NCBI RefSeq assembly: GCF_010731675.1
Contig: NZ_AP022584.1
Span: 1,240,001 to 1,304,000 of the forward strand
DNA length: 64,000 nucleotides
From: Mycobacterium marseillense
GTDB lineage: Bacteria; Actinomycetota; Actinomycetes; Mycobacteriales; Mycobacteriaceae
Direction of reading: 5' to 3'
The notes under the pieces are model-generated. The model saw only the letters and a program-made list of their open reading frames with translations, did not search any database and had not been told where the DNA came from. Positions 8,865 to 16,475 of this stretch are shown piece by piece. A program made the translations under genes and the position numbers. Position 1 is the first letter of the stretch. Every line of letters begins with the position of its first letter.

Positions 8865-9673
8865 GCCCCGCCCGTCCTGACGCCACCCCAGCGGTCAAGC
8901 CGATCGAGATCTCTGCAGACCTCAAAGTCCTGATGCGCCGTCTTAAGCTCGGCCAGCTGCTCGACACCCTGCCCGAACGGCTCGCCTTGGCACGATCCAA
9001 TCGGTTGCCGCATCACGATTTCCTGGAGATGCTGCTGGCCGATGAGGTCACCCGCCGCGACCGCAAATCCGCCCAACTACGCGCCAAGGCGGCCCGTCTG
9101 GATCCGCAGATGCAGTTACAGGCCTGGGACGATACCGCCGCGGTCAGCTACGACCGCCAGTTGTGGGCAGAGTTGACCTCGCTGCGGTTTTTGGCCGACG
9201 CCTACAACGTGCTCATCATGGGCCCGGTCGGGGTCGGAAAAACGTTCCTGGCCAACGCCTTAGGACACATCGCGGTCCGACGTCACCACAGCGTGCACAC
9301 CGAACGCGCCGACAAACTCTTCAAACGCCTACGCGGGGCACGGCTAGACGGCAGCTATGAAGACGAGGTACGCAAACTGCACCGCGTCGAGCTACTCATC
9401 ATCGATGACCTCGCGTTGCACCGGCTTGAAACCACCGAGACCAATGACTTCTATGAAATCATCGTGGAACGCCACCGCACCGCCTCAACGATCATCACCA
9501 GCAACCGCGAACCCCCAGAGATTCTCACCATGATGGCCGACCCACTGCTGGCGCAGTCGGCGATGGACCGGCTCCAATCCGCGGCCTACGAACTCGTCGT
9601 CGAAGGCGAGTCCTACCGGCAACGTCAGAAACCCCGCCCCGCAAAGCCGGTCAATTCGGACCAGCCGAATTGA
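8861..9673 (+). CDS. istB: IS21-family helper ATPase IstB
   Basis: 270-aa AAA+ ATPase that assists IstA in target capture. Visible motifs: Walker A GPVGVGKTFLANALG (about residue 122), Walker B LLIIDDLAL (about 179), and sensor-like TIITSNREP (about 206). The N-terminal helical region interacts with the transposase. Starts ATG inside the end of istA. Intact and of usual family length. It is not the same subgroup as the IstB fragment at 3844-4158. Confidence 0.93.
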   Translation: MSPARPDATPAVKPIEISADLKVLMRRLKLGQLLDTLPERLALARSNRLPHHDFLEMLLADEVTRRDRKSAQLRAKAARLDPQMQLQAWDDTAAVSYDRQLWAELTSLRFLADAYNVLIMGPVGVGKTFLANALGHIAVRRHHSVHTERADKLFKRLRGARLDGSYEDEVRKLHRVELLIIDDLALHRLETTETNDFYEIIVERHRTASTIITSNREPPEILTMMADPLLAQSAMDRLQSAAYELVVEGESYRQRQKPRPAKPVNSDQPN

Positions 9674-9723
9674 CCAGCAGCCATCTCGTCAGTCACCATC
9701 ACAACGGCCAGTAACCGGAAACA

Positions 9724-9771
9724 ACCGGTCCCATGCTCATGGCAAAACGGTGGTCCCATCACCCTGGCAAG
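9724..9771. repeat. Right-end terminal repeats of the IS21-family element
   Basis: Two inverted copies of the left-end repeat: GGTCCCATGCTCATGGCAAA and TGGTCCCATCACCCTGGCA. The first is the exact complement of the first left copy over about 20 bp. Confidence 0.75.
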
Positions 9772-9784
9772 CGACACGCTTGAT

Positions 9785-9803
9785 CTACTATCTGTGTACA
9801 TAG
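9785..9803 (-). promoter_or_regulatory. BlaI-type operator box C
   Basis: Minus-strand reading CTATGTACACAGATAGTAG fits the CTAyGTACrCAnATAGTAG box. It lies 13 bp outside the IS right end and about 145 bp upstream of the SHOCT-like gene, which it probably controls. A longer palindrome (CTACTATC ... GATAGTAG, 9785-9810) overlaps it. Confidence 0.65.
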
Positions 9804-9948
9804 ATAGTAGAAATGCATATCGGACTCGTCGCCCGACCGATTCTGGCGGGTGGCGTCGCAGTCTAGGTGGGCGATACGGTTGGGCAGTATCGGTTTTCAG
9901 ATCCCGCGGTCGTGTGGTGATCGGTAACGAGACGGAGGTAATGCGCTG

Positions 9949-10179
9949 ATGATGTCGTATGGCGGCGACGGCTGGGTTTGGTGTAGCGCGTTGTTCAACA
10001 CGTTGGGGGTGATGGTGATTTTGGGTGTCATCACCGCGGCCGTGGTGCTTGCGGTTCATCTTGGCGGCGCGGGACGAAGCGGCCGGTCAGCGGGAGGAGA
10101 TGGCGCGTTTGCTCGGGTCGGGTCACCTCATGAGCGCGGCGATGCGGAAGAGGATGAATTTTACCGCCGGTTGATGTAG
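9949..10179 (+). CDS. Small membrane protein with SHOCT-like C-terminus
   Basis: 76-aa protein: a Gly/Trp N-terminus (MMSYGGDGWVW), one transmembrane helix (FNTLGVMVILGVITAAVVLAV), a Gly/Ser/Arg linker, and a short C-terminal helix ERGDAEEDEFYRRLM that resembles the SHOCT motif (normally ...RGEIDEEEYERRLALL). The last few SHOCT residues are cut short, and the linker before it may carry a compensated frameshift. ATG 9949 follows GACGGAGGTAATG-like sequence; ATG 9952 is equally possible. A BlaI-type box lies upstream. Function unknown; SHOCT proteins of this size often accompany stress or metal loci. Confidence 0.6.
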   Translation: MMSYGGDGWVWCSALFNTLGVMVILGVITAAVVLAVHLGGAGRSGRSAGGDGAFARVGSPHERGDAEEDEFYRRLM

Positions 10180-10576
10180 GCGGGCGAGATGCGATGACTG
10201 CGCGAGTAATTGGCCGTATACAAATGATTTGGGGTAGCTGACCGCAGCGCGGAGTTCGTTTGGTATGAGCTCGACCCCGCCGACGCTGTACCGCGATACT
10301 GGGGTGGCTGCCGCCTACGGCGACGCGCAGGGGGGCCACCATCGCCGTGAGAACGTCTGGTCCCGCGTTGTCTGGCACCATCCGAGCTCATGCCCGCGAG
10401 GTGAGTGGTTTCGTGCACGACGGGATACCACGACGATGCAGGACGTGATGGACGGGGCCGGCGGGCCCGTGGGACCACCATAGCGGCCCGCGATCACGAG
10501 ATGACTTTCAACAATACGTCTGCAACGCAGCCCTATTCGATGCGGTAAAGGCAGGACTCTGGCGGCCCGGTAATGG
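10180..10576. other. Intergenic region, nothing recognised
   Basis: About 400 bp between the SHOCT-like gene and the convergent BlaI-type gene. Short frames exist on both strands but have no family resemblance and no good start. No clear rho-independent terminator was found. Confidence 0.4.
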
Positions 10577-10999
10577 TTACTTGCGCCGGGTTCTTCTGGC
10601 CAGACGCTGCAGCGCAGCACGCAAATGCGCGGATTCCTCGGGACTGATCTGTTCGAGAAAGTGGCTGAGCACCAGTTCAGAGCGCCCCCCGGCGTCAAAC
10701 ACCTCGCGCATCAGTTGCGCACTGTGCTGCTCGCGGGTCAACGCCGGCCAGTACCGGTAGGCCTTGCCATCTCGCTCACGCGCCAGCCACCCCTTGGTGT
10801 GCAGGTTGTCCATGGTCGACATCACTGTCGTGTAGGCGATCTCGCGTTCAGCGGCCAGCTCGTCAAAAATCTCGCGGACCGTCGTGGTTCCATCCCGGTC
10901 CCAGATGCGGTCCATCACCACCGCTTCCAACTCCCCGAAGCCCCGCACCCGCACCGTCACCCTCCGATCCGCACAGCATTCGACGCCGGTCGCCGTCAT
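10577..10999 (-). CDS. BlaI/MecI/CopY-family transcriptional repressor
   Basis: 140-aa winged-helix repressor. The family core is clear: FGELEAVVMDRIWDRDGTTTVREIFDEL, then EIAYTTVMSTMDNLHTKGWLARERDGKAYRYWP, followed by a C-terminal dimerisation region (LVLSHFLEQISPEESAHLRAAL). The C-terminus is basic (ARRTRRK) and has no Cys cluster, so it is not a CopY-type copper sensor. The N-terminus before VRVRGFGELE is about 20 residues longer than usual and contains CC; a GTG in that part could be the true start. A 19-bp box directly upstream indicates autoregulation, and two further boxes in the window suggest a small regulon. No BlaR sensor is adjacent. Confidence 0.88.
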   Translation of the reverse strand: MTATGVECCADRRVTVRVRGFGELEAVVMDRIWDRDGTTTVREIFDELAAEREIAYTTVMSTMDNLHTKGWLARERDGKAYRYWPALTREQHSAQLMREVFDAGGRSELVLSHFLEQISPEESAHLRAALQRLARRTRRK

Positions 11000-11006
11000 A
11001 CACTAA

Positions 11007-11025
11007 CTACGTACGCACATAGTAG
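11007..11025 (+). promoter_or_regulatory. BlaI-type operator box B (autoregulatory)
   Basis: CTACGTACGCACATAGTAG, located 7 bp upstream of the BlaI-type start. It differs from boxes A and C only at three variable positions of the 19-bp motif. Confidence 0.75.
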
Positions 11026-11832
11026 ATTACCCATGGCCGGCACACAATGTCGGATGTCTGATCACGACGGCGGCGAAACCCAATCAACGTTGTTGCCGGC
11101 GTGTTCGTTTCCTGCCGTTGGGAGACCGTCGAAACGCAATTGTCGCACTGACGCATCGCTTCGATCGCCCGCCACGACTTCGGCGACCATGTCGGGTAAC
11201 AACCCGATACGCTCTTATTCGGTTATGGAAACAATTGCCGCTGGGCCGTCGTCGCGTACTGACCGTCAGCTGCGCTCTACTTTTTGCCCCGCGCCGCCGC
11301 CCGGTGCGAGTCCCATGGCCGGCACCACCCGCATGTTCGGGCGCCTCCGAACTCATCGCGGCCAGCTTGGTCAATCCCGCCGCCCGCCCACTGCCTTGCC
11401 TATTCCTTCCTTATGTAGGCACAAACCAGTCGAAATGGCGTTCGCGCTACGAATGCGCGTTCACGTCAGCTATTGAGGTTGGCGGTCCGCGTTTCGGAGG
11501 CGCCTGGCGGCCCGGGAAGCGCCGGTGTGGTCAGTGGGCCTACCTGGACCAGGTAGGCGTCGAGATTCCAGATTTTTCTAGCATCTTGGGTGATTCAGCC
11601 ACGCGTTGAGCGCCAAGCAAGCGATTCGGGCATTGTGCATCTCGGAGACACAAAACGGAGCTTGGCTGCCTCAGCGAACCTCCATTGTGCCGAAGGAGAA
11701 CCAACACCGCCATTCAGGATTCAACAAGAAACGAGCGCCTCACACGCCGCAGTTTCGATCTGAAAGACACAGCAGCCCCCCAGGTTGCAATGTCGGAGGC
11801 ACACGCCTAGCGCTGCTACATTTGGAAGCACT
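11026..11832. other. Intergenic region with one perfect palindrome
   Basis: About 800 bp without a recognisable gene. Several plus-strand frames, including one at 11118-11609, are Arg/Pro-rich and lack family features. The only structured element is the 21-bp palindrome at 11538-11558. Confidence 0.4.
11538..11558. repeat. Perfect palindrome with 10-bp arms
   Basis: GCCTACCTGG and CCAGGTAGGC are exact inverted copies separated by one A. There is no following T-run, so it looks more like a protein binding site than a terminator. No gene begins within 250 bp. Confidence 0.5.
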
Positions 11833-12234
11833 GTGCATAGCGACCTTCTCAAGCTTCCCCTGCTGCGATCGGCCATCGCCATCATCGCGGCACTCTGGTT
11901 GCTGGGTGGTGCCGCCGAGCACGCGTGGCACGCGGCCGCCACGGTTGATGCGGCTCAGCAGTCGGATAGCTCATCGAATGGTGCACCGGCGGTAAATGGC
12001 GATCACGCGCAGTGCGACAGCGGGCTGTCGCACTCCTGCCTCGTAGCGACGGCGGTGGCGGATGTCCCGCGCTGGGATGACGCGTTTCTGGTGTACGCCG
12101 GGGTCGCGGCGGTGGCCGTTGTCGGTTATTGCTTTGTGTGGGCGCGACAGGCCAGACGGGGTCCACCTCGAGGACCCGCTACACCCGTCGCCGGTCAAGA
12201 CCTGCTAACACGATTTTGTCTCGCACGGCGCTGA
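11833..12234 (+). CDS. LpqS-like secreted/membrane protein, copy 1
   Basis: About 133 aa from GTG 11833; an upstream ATG at 11785 would add 16 poorly conserved residues. The N-terminus is a membrane helix/signal (LLRSAIAIIAALWLLGGAAEHAWHAAA), the middle holds His and Cys (HAQCDSG, SHSCLVA), a second helix follows (DAFLVYAGVAAVAVVGYCFVW), and the end is GPPRGPATPVAGQDLLTRFCLARR-like, the C-terminal signature of LpqS, a copper-induced RicR-regulon protein of M. tuberculosis. Two more LpqS-like copies occur at 30.4 and 34.0 kb. No CsoR/RicR-like box was seen upstream of this copy. Role is inferred: periplasmic copper handling. Confidence 0.75.
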   Translation: MHSDLLKLPLLRSAIAIIAALWLLGGAAEHAWHAAATVDAAQQSDSSSNGAPAVNGDHAQCDSGLSHSCLVATAVADVPRWDDAFLVYAGVAAVAVVGYCFVWARQARRGPPRGPATPVAGQDLLTRFCLARR

Positions 12235-12737
12235 TAGGTCGGCGCCAGATCAGACGGCGTTGCACGGTCTACCGGTAATCCCCCTGCTCGATTGACGAGC
12301 ATTCTTTCCCGCGGGATGGGTCGAAGACCTGTCGATATTTTCGATGAGTTGACCCGGCAGCCAAGCTGCGTCGCGTTATCTGGCGTCCTCACTCACCATG
12401 CGGCCCAGGGCCAGTCGGCCGCGTCTAAGAACAGTGAAGCGACGCCACCTGGAGTCGTTTCGTCAAATGCCTTTGTCGTTCGGGAGAATTTTGATGCGCC
12501 ACCACACCATCGCGCCCGGTCTCCGGCCGCGGTTCGTGACACCGCCCGTCAGCGGACCGCTGAACCCGCAGAGCCAGTCATGGAAATAGTTGACTCAGTC
12601 GCCGCCCGCGGCGTACTAATGAGCGCCGCGCCAGTCGTCGCTAAAGGCACCGAGCCAATCGGACCAACAGCGTGTATTTCGCAGCGTTGTCACCGCGGGT
12701 CTAACGGCGCGCTCGGCTCACTCGTGGAGCGAGTCTC
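12235..12737. other. Intergenic region; one weak open frame
   Basis: A frame at 12292-12741 would overlap the next gene's ATG by 4 bp, which is suggestive, but its sequence is of low complexity, has no recognisable domain and no good ribosome binding site. I treat it as unsupported. No repeats or operators were recognised. Confidence 0.35.
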
Positions 12738-13436
12738 ATGACGCAGTTTGGATCAGCCGCCACCCCGGGAAGCGACGACCTTAGCTGTTGCAGCACGACC
12801 CCTTCGAGAACAGCGATGACATTTCAACGCGATTCCCGATGGCACGCTGCCGCACGATGGGCGCGATGGCTGGCTTGGGTCAGCCTGATCTTTGTGGTCG
12901 CCGAAGGGGCGCTCGGCCTGTGGCAGGGCGTGGCTACAGGATCTGTCGCACTGACCGCATGGGCATTAGGAAGCGCACCCGAGGCGATGGCCAGCCTGGT
13001 CGTGATTTGGCGGTTCAGCGGCACGCGAACCTTGTCAGAGACGGCCGAGCTCCGTGCGCAACGTGGCGTAGCGGTGTCGTTTTGGCTCAGCGCCCCCTAC
13101 ATTGCCGCTGAATCCCTGCACCATCTACTCAAAGAGCACGTGTCACACACGTCGCTGGTCGGTGTTGTCTTGACGGCTGCCGCCTTGGTGCAGATGCCGA
13201 TCCTGGGCCGCGCGCAACAGAAACTCGGCGCACGGCTGGGCTCGGGCGCCACAATCGGCAAGGGCATCCAAAACTATCTGTGCGCCGCACAGGCGGCCGC
13301 AGTCCTCCTCGGCTTGGCGGTCACCCTCGCATGGCGCAACGGATGGTGGTTAGACCCCGCCATCGGGTTGGGCATCGCCGCCGTCGCCGTCTGGCAGGGG
13401 CGGCGATCGTGGCGCGGCGAGGATTGCGGATGCTAG
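12738..13436 (+). CDS. Short cation-efflux (CDF-like) membrane protein with CGC tail
   Basis: 232-aa integral membrane protein with about six helices (WLAWVSLIFVVAEGALGLWQGV; SVALTAWALGSAPEAMASLVVIW; FWLSAPYIAAESLHHLL; VGVVLTAAALVQMPIL; AAQAAAVLLGLAVTLAW; PAIGLGIAAVAVW). The pattern of TM2 (ALGSAPEAMASLVVIWRF) and H in ESLHHLL is that of cation transporters, but the second membrane motif reads QNYLCA in place of H-x3-D and the cytoplasmic C-terminal domain of CDF exporters is missing. The protein ends GEDCGC, and the N-terminus has DLSCCS; both could bind soft metal. It precedes a full-length CDF gene. Substrate unknown. Confidence 0.7.
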   Translation: MTQFGSAATPGSDDLSCCSTTPSRTAMTFQRDSRWHAAARWARWLAWVSLIFVVAEGALGLWQGVATGSVALTAWALGSAPEAMASLVVIWRFSGTRTLSETAELRAQRGVAVSFWLSAPYIAAESLHHLLKEHVSHTSLVGVVLTAAALVQMPILGRAQQKLGARLGSGATIGKGIQNYLCAAQAAAVLLGLAVTLAWRNGWWLDPAIGLGIAAVAVWQGRRSWRGEDCGC

Positions 13437-13484
13437 GGCCTGGGGCAGATGAACGGCACCGGAATACTCGACACCGCCATTGCA

Positions 13485-13498
13485 TATATCGCGATATA
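13485..13498. promoter_or_regulatory. Palindromic operator upstream of the CDF gene
   Basis: TATATCGCGATATA is a perfect 14-bp palindrome placed just before a -10-like CATAGT, about 43 bp upstream of the czcD-like start. A similar element, ATATTGCGATGTA, occurs upstream of the pacL1-ctpC operon (16105-16117). An ArsR/SmtB-type regulator encoded elsewhere is a reasonable guess. Confidence 0.5.
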
Positions 13499-13540
13499 CG
13501 CATAGTTTGTCGACATGGATCGGGCGGTCGGGGGGCGTCG

Positions 13541-14503
13541 ATGAACGAGAACCATAGCCACACCCACGGGCATACGTCGGCGGATTCTGACCGGCGATGG
13601 CTGGGCGGTGCGCTGGCAGTGATCGCCGGGTTCATGCTGGGCGAGGTGGTAGTGGGGATCATCGCGGGGTCATTGGCGTTGCTCTCTGATGCGGCCCATA
13701 TGCTCACCGATGCGGCCTCGATTGCGTTGGCGTTGTGGGCGATTCGGCTGTCTGCGCGTCCGGCGTCGGGGCGGATGACCTACGGGTGGCGGCGCGTGGA
13801 GATTTTGTCCGCGCAGGCCAACGGCGTGACCTTGCTGGTGTTGGCGGCATGGCTGGCCTATGAGGCGATCAAAAGGCTGATCCACCCGCCGCAGGTGACG
13901 GGTGCACTGGTGCTAGTCACCGCGCTGGTCGGTGTGGTGGTGAACCTGGCGGCGACGTGGATGATCAGCCGGGCAAACCGGGCCAGCCTGAACGTTGAGG
14001 GCGCTTTTCAGCACATACTCAACGACTTGTTCGCCTTCATCGCCACCGCCGTGGCCGGGGTGGTGATCGTGGTCACCGGGTTCGGGCGTGCGGACGCGAT
14101 CGCCACGCTGGTCGTGGTAGCGCTGATGCTGCGAGCCGGCATCGGATTGGTGCGGGCCGCTAGCCTCGTTTTTCTCGAGGCCGCGCCCCAAGGTATCGAT
14201 CCGGACTCGATCGGGCAGGCCATGGCCGCTCACGATTCCGTCGTGGAAGTTCATGATTTGCACGTGTGGGAAATCACCTCAGGTGAACCGGCCCTGTCGG
14301 CGCACGTGATCGTCGCGCCGGGCCGCGACTGCCACGCCACCCGAAACGACTTGGCGCAGCTGCTGGCCCACGAGCATGGCATCTCCCACACCACGTTGCA
14401 GCTCGACCACGAAGCCTCCGAAATCGGCAGGCAGGGTGCAGCCGGCGAGCATGCGCACTGCGAGGGTCCACACGGCCCGACGCATCGTTTCACCGGCGCC
14501 TGA
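13541..14503 (+). CDS. CDF-family Zn/Co/Cd exporter (CzcD/ZitB-like)
   Basis: 320-aa cation diffusion facilitator. It starts with a His-rich segment (MNENHSHTHGHTS), then six membrane helices. The tetrahedral transport site is visible as H-x3-D in SDAAHMLTDA (TM2) and H-x3-D in FQHILNDLFAF (TM5). The cytoplasmic C-terminal domain (VHDLHVWEITSG...) has the usual HVW motif and ends in a second His-rich region (HAHCEGPHGPTH). ATG 13541 is preceded by GGGGGG; a longer frame extending upstream is not coding. Exports divalent metal by proton antiport; Zn is the commonest substrate. Confidence 0.93.
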   Translation: MNENHSHTHGHTSADSDRRWLGGALAVIAGFMLGEVVVGIIAGSLALLSDAAHMLTDAASIALALWAIRLSARPASGRMTYGWRRVEILSAQANGVTLLVLAAWLAYEAIKRLIHPPQVTGALVLVTALVGVVVNLAATWMISRANRASLNVEGAFQHILNDLFAFIATAVAGVVIVVTGFGRADAIATLVVVALMLRAGIGLVRAASLVFLEAAPQGIDPDSIGQAMAAHDSVVEVHDLHVWEITSGEPALSAHVIVAPGRDCHATRNDLAQLLAHEHGISHTTLQLDHEASEIGRQGAAGEHAHCEGPHGPTHRFTGA

Positions 14504-14553
14504 CAGACCCACCACGGACCATAACCAGCCTCCGGTCTACGGAAGGAGAAACC

Positions 14554-15294
14554 ATGCCGCACAAGCCAACCCGCGAAACACGCTCACTGCGGGTATTGGT
14601 GCTGGGCTACAGCGGGGTGCTAGCCGGGGTTGCTGGCTTCATCAATTCGGTGGCACTGCTGGTCTTGGCGTTTCCGGTGGGCAACCTGACCGCACTGAGC
14701 ACCAAGCTGGGCATGGACTCAGCCAATCCGCTGCTGTACGAGAGCTGCATGATCGCGCTGATCGTAGGCGGATTTTTGGCCGGAGCCGCCGGGGCCGGCG
14801 CTGTACTGGCGCCGGTGCAAACCCACACCAGTGCGCGCCACGCCGCGGTCCTGCTCGCCGAGGCCGCGCTGCTGGTGGCCGCAGCCGGTATCGAGATTCC
14901 CGGTTTCAAGGCGCTGCTGGCGGCGGCCGCGTGCGGGCTGCAAAACGCGATGACCTCGAACGCTCCCGGAATGTCGATCCGCACCACGCACTTCACCGGC
15001 ACCATCACCGACCTCGGATTGATACTGGGCCGCAGCCGCCGCCACGGGATGGACAAGTGGAAGGCCGCGGTGCTGACGACGACCGTGGTGCTATTCGTCG
15101 GCGGCGGCGCGACGGGCGCCCTCATTGGCGGCCGGTTCGGCCACAACGCACTGCTTCTTCCAGCTGCCGCCTGCCTGGCTGTCGCGGTGGCCAGCCTGCT
15201 GTATAGCCGGCGGCGCAGCACCCGATTGGCCCGCGCGATATCGGCCCCCGAGCGCTCGCATCGCTCCCTTGCTGATCAGGCGACGGCGGGGTAA
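14554..15294 (+). CDS. DUF1275 (YoaK-like) membrane protein
   Basis: 246-aa membrane protein with about six helices and the DUF1275 landmarks: GFINSVALL near the start, the GLQNAMTS motif and RTTHFTGTITDLG in the second half. The family is widespread and of unknown transport activity. ATG 14554 follows GGAAGGAGAAACC. It lies 50 bp downstream of the CDF gene and is probably in the same transcript. The C-terminus is basic and cytoplasmic. Confidence 0.88.
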   Translation: MPHKPTRETRSLRVLVLGYSGVLAGVAGFINSVALLVLAFPVGNLTALSTKLGMDSANPLLYESCMIALIVGGFLAGAAGAGAVLAPVQTHTSARHAAVLLAEAALLVAAAGIEIPGFKALLAAAACGLQNAMTSNAPGMSIRTTHFTGTITDLGLILGRSRRHGMDKWKAAVLTTTVVLFVGGGATGALIGGRFGHNALLLPAAACLAVAVASLLYSRRRSTRLARAISAPERSHRSLADQATAG

Positions 15295-15395
15295 CCGCGG
15301 AGCCCAAGTCATGCGCATTCGTATATGCGCATGCGTTTATAGTTTGTTAGTCTGGGCGGGTAAGGCATCGCCGTTGCCTGATTAGGGAGGTCCAA

Positions 15396-15752
15396 ATGGC
15401 AGACGAGCGCGGATCAATGGAGGCCAAAGAGTCAACGCTGCTGTGTCCGCGGTGTGTGTCGCAGATGCTGCCGGTGCAGCGCTTCGGGGTGACGATCGAT
15501 CAGTGCACGGGTTGCGGCGGCGTCTTCCTGGACCGGGGCGAACTAGAGCAACTCTCCGAGGCCGAGGCCAAGTTCTACGCCGCCCAACAGCCACCCCAAC
15601 CCGCGCCACCGCCGGGAGGGTATGCGCCTGCGCAGTACCCAGCGCAGCCCGTGTACGTCGAAAATCCCCGCCCTAGAGGATTTTTGGGTGGATTGTTCGG
15701 AGAGGGCTATTACGGTGGTCACCACGGAGGATATCGGGGCGGACACCACTGA
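15396..15752 (+). CDS. TFIIB-type zinc-ribbon protein with Gly/His-rich tail
   Basis: 118 aa. Residues about 15-55 form a zf-TFIIB ribbon: CPRC, then CTGCGGVFLDRGELEQL, four Cys expected to bind one zinc ion. A Pro/Gln/Tyr-rich linker and a tail FLGGLFGEGYYGGHHGGYRGGHH follow, which may bind metal or interact with membrane. ATG 15396 has GGGAGG at ideal spacing. An upstream sequence with TATAGT at a -10 position resembles that of the CDF gene. Proteins of this family are annotated only as zinc-ribbon proteins; role unknown. Confidence 0.85.
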   Translation: MADERGSMEAKESTLLCPRCVSQMLPVQRFGVTIDQCTGCGGVFLDRGELEQLSEAEAKFYAAQQPPQPAPPPGGYAPAQYPAQPVYVENPRPRGFLGGLFGEGYYGGHHGGYRGGHH

Positions 15753-16185
15753 CGATTGCGCCGGCGGCATTGCCTTCAACTTCCGTGCATGCCCGACCCA
15801 GTGGCCTCCACATCCCACAGTCGCGCACTGTCAAGTTTATCCAGCCCAAATGTTGAGTCGCCGTCGGCGGCGGCCAGCGGCGATCGGACAGCCGGGCTCG
15901 CATCTGACCAACTTCACGGCGCATGGTGCCGTCGTGAGGCCCTCCCCCTTGATGGACCGGTTAGTACCGAGGCCCCCCCACGCTGACCACCCCGTCGGCA
16001 CGACGCCTGGCAGTCGCAGCCGATGCAGGTGCTACGCGCGGGCTGGCGGCTGCGCTTTGCTTGCCGGCGCCCCCGGCCGGTTGGCCCAACCGAAATTCAT
16101 AGTGATATTGCGATGTATCTATGTTACGGTCGAATGAGTAGTAGGTGAAATGCGCCCGACAGGGCCGAACACGAGGAGGAAGTTG
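15753..16185. other. Intergenic region with the pacL1-ctpC control region
   Basis: About 430 bp without a credible gene. The 3' part contains the operator-like element at 16105-16117, a -10-like TATGTT and a GAGGAGGA ribosome binding site for the pacL1-like gene. Confidence 0.5.
16105..16117 (+). promoter_or_regulatory. Operator-like element upstream of pacL1-ctpC
   Basis: ATATTGCGATGTA matches the palindromic core at 13486-13498 (ATATCGCGATATA) at 11 of 13 positions, and the flanks CATAG...CTATG form an outer inverted repeat. The spacing to a -10-like sequence is also similar. Confidence 0.4.
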
Positions 16186-16467
16186 ATGTTTCCGCATGCG
16201 CTAGCGGCGAAGGCGGCCGCTACGGTGTTCACCGGATTGGTGGGCGTGAGTGCCTATGAGCTGTTGCGTAAGGCGGCTGGTGGGGCGCCGGTGCGTCGGG
16301 CGACGGTCGCGGCCGCGGAGTTGAGTTTGCGAGGGACGCGTCGTGCAGAAGTGGTAGCGGAGTCGGCTCGGCTGAAGGCGGCTGACGTGGTCGCCGAGGC
16401 GCGTGAACGCATCGGTGAAGAGGCTTCCCCGCCGGCTGCGGCCGCGGTCCACGACCACGACCACTGA
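16186..16467 (+). CDS. PacL1-like DUF1490 metal chaperone, HDHDH tail
   Basis: 93-aa DUF1490/PacL protein, related to Rv3269 (PacL1), the partner of CtpC. The N-terminal helix (AAKAAATVFTGLVGVSAYELLRKAA) is membrane-associated; the middle is the family's ADVVAEARERIGEEA helix; the C-terminus is VHDHDH, the zinc-binding motif known from PacL1. The ATG at 16186 has GAGGAGGAAGTTG upstream, better than the longer frame from 16150. The stop is 8 bp from ctpC. Known PacL1 behaviour: forms membrane patches and supports CtpC in zinc efflux. Confidence 0.9.
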   Translation: MFPHALAAKAAATVFTGLVGVSAYELLRKAAGGAPVRRATVAAAELSLRGTRRAEVVAESARLKAADVVAEARERIGEEASPPAAAAVHDHDH

Positions 16468-16475
16468 TCGCTGTT

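Larger units (their letters stand above)
7184..9771 (+). mobile_element. IS21-family insertion sequence, apparently complete
   Basis: About 2.59 kb containing istA and istB with a 4-bp overlap, bounded by multiple short terminal repeats built on TGCCA(n)TGGGACCAC. The left end has three copies (7184-7209, 7210-7232, 7241-7264); the right end has two inverted copies (about 9724-9749 and 9747-9771). The likely outer tips are TGCCATGAGCATGGGACCAC at 7188 and, inverted, TGCCAGGGTGATGGGACCAC ending at 9769. No target duplication is obvious. It sits between the decayed sigL region and a BlaI-type box. Confidence 0.85.

Noticed and set aside
10577..10999. Assignment of the BlaI-type protein as a CopY copper sensor
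   Set aside because: The C-terminal CxCx4CxC copper motif of CopY is absent; only family membership is claimed.
12292..12741. Possible 149-aa gene overlapping the CDF-like start by ATGA
   Set aside because: The overlap is suggestive, but composition, lack of ribosome binding site and lack of any domain argue against it.
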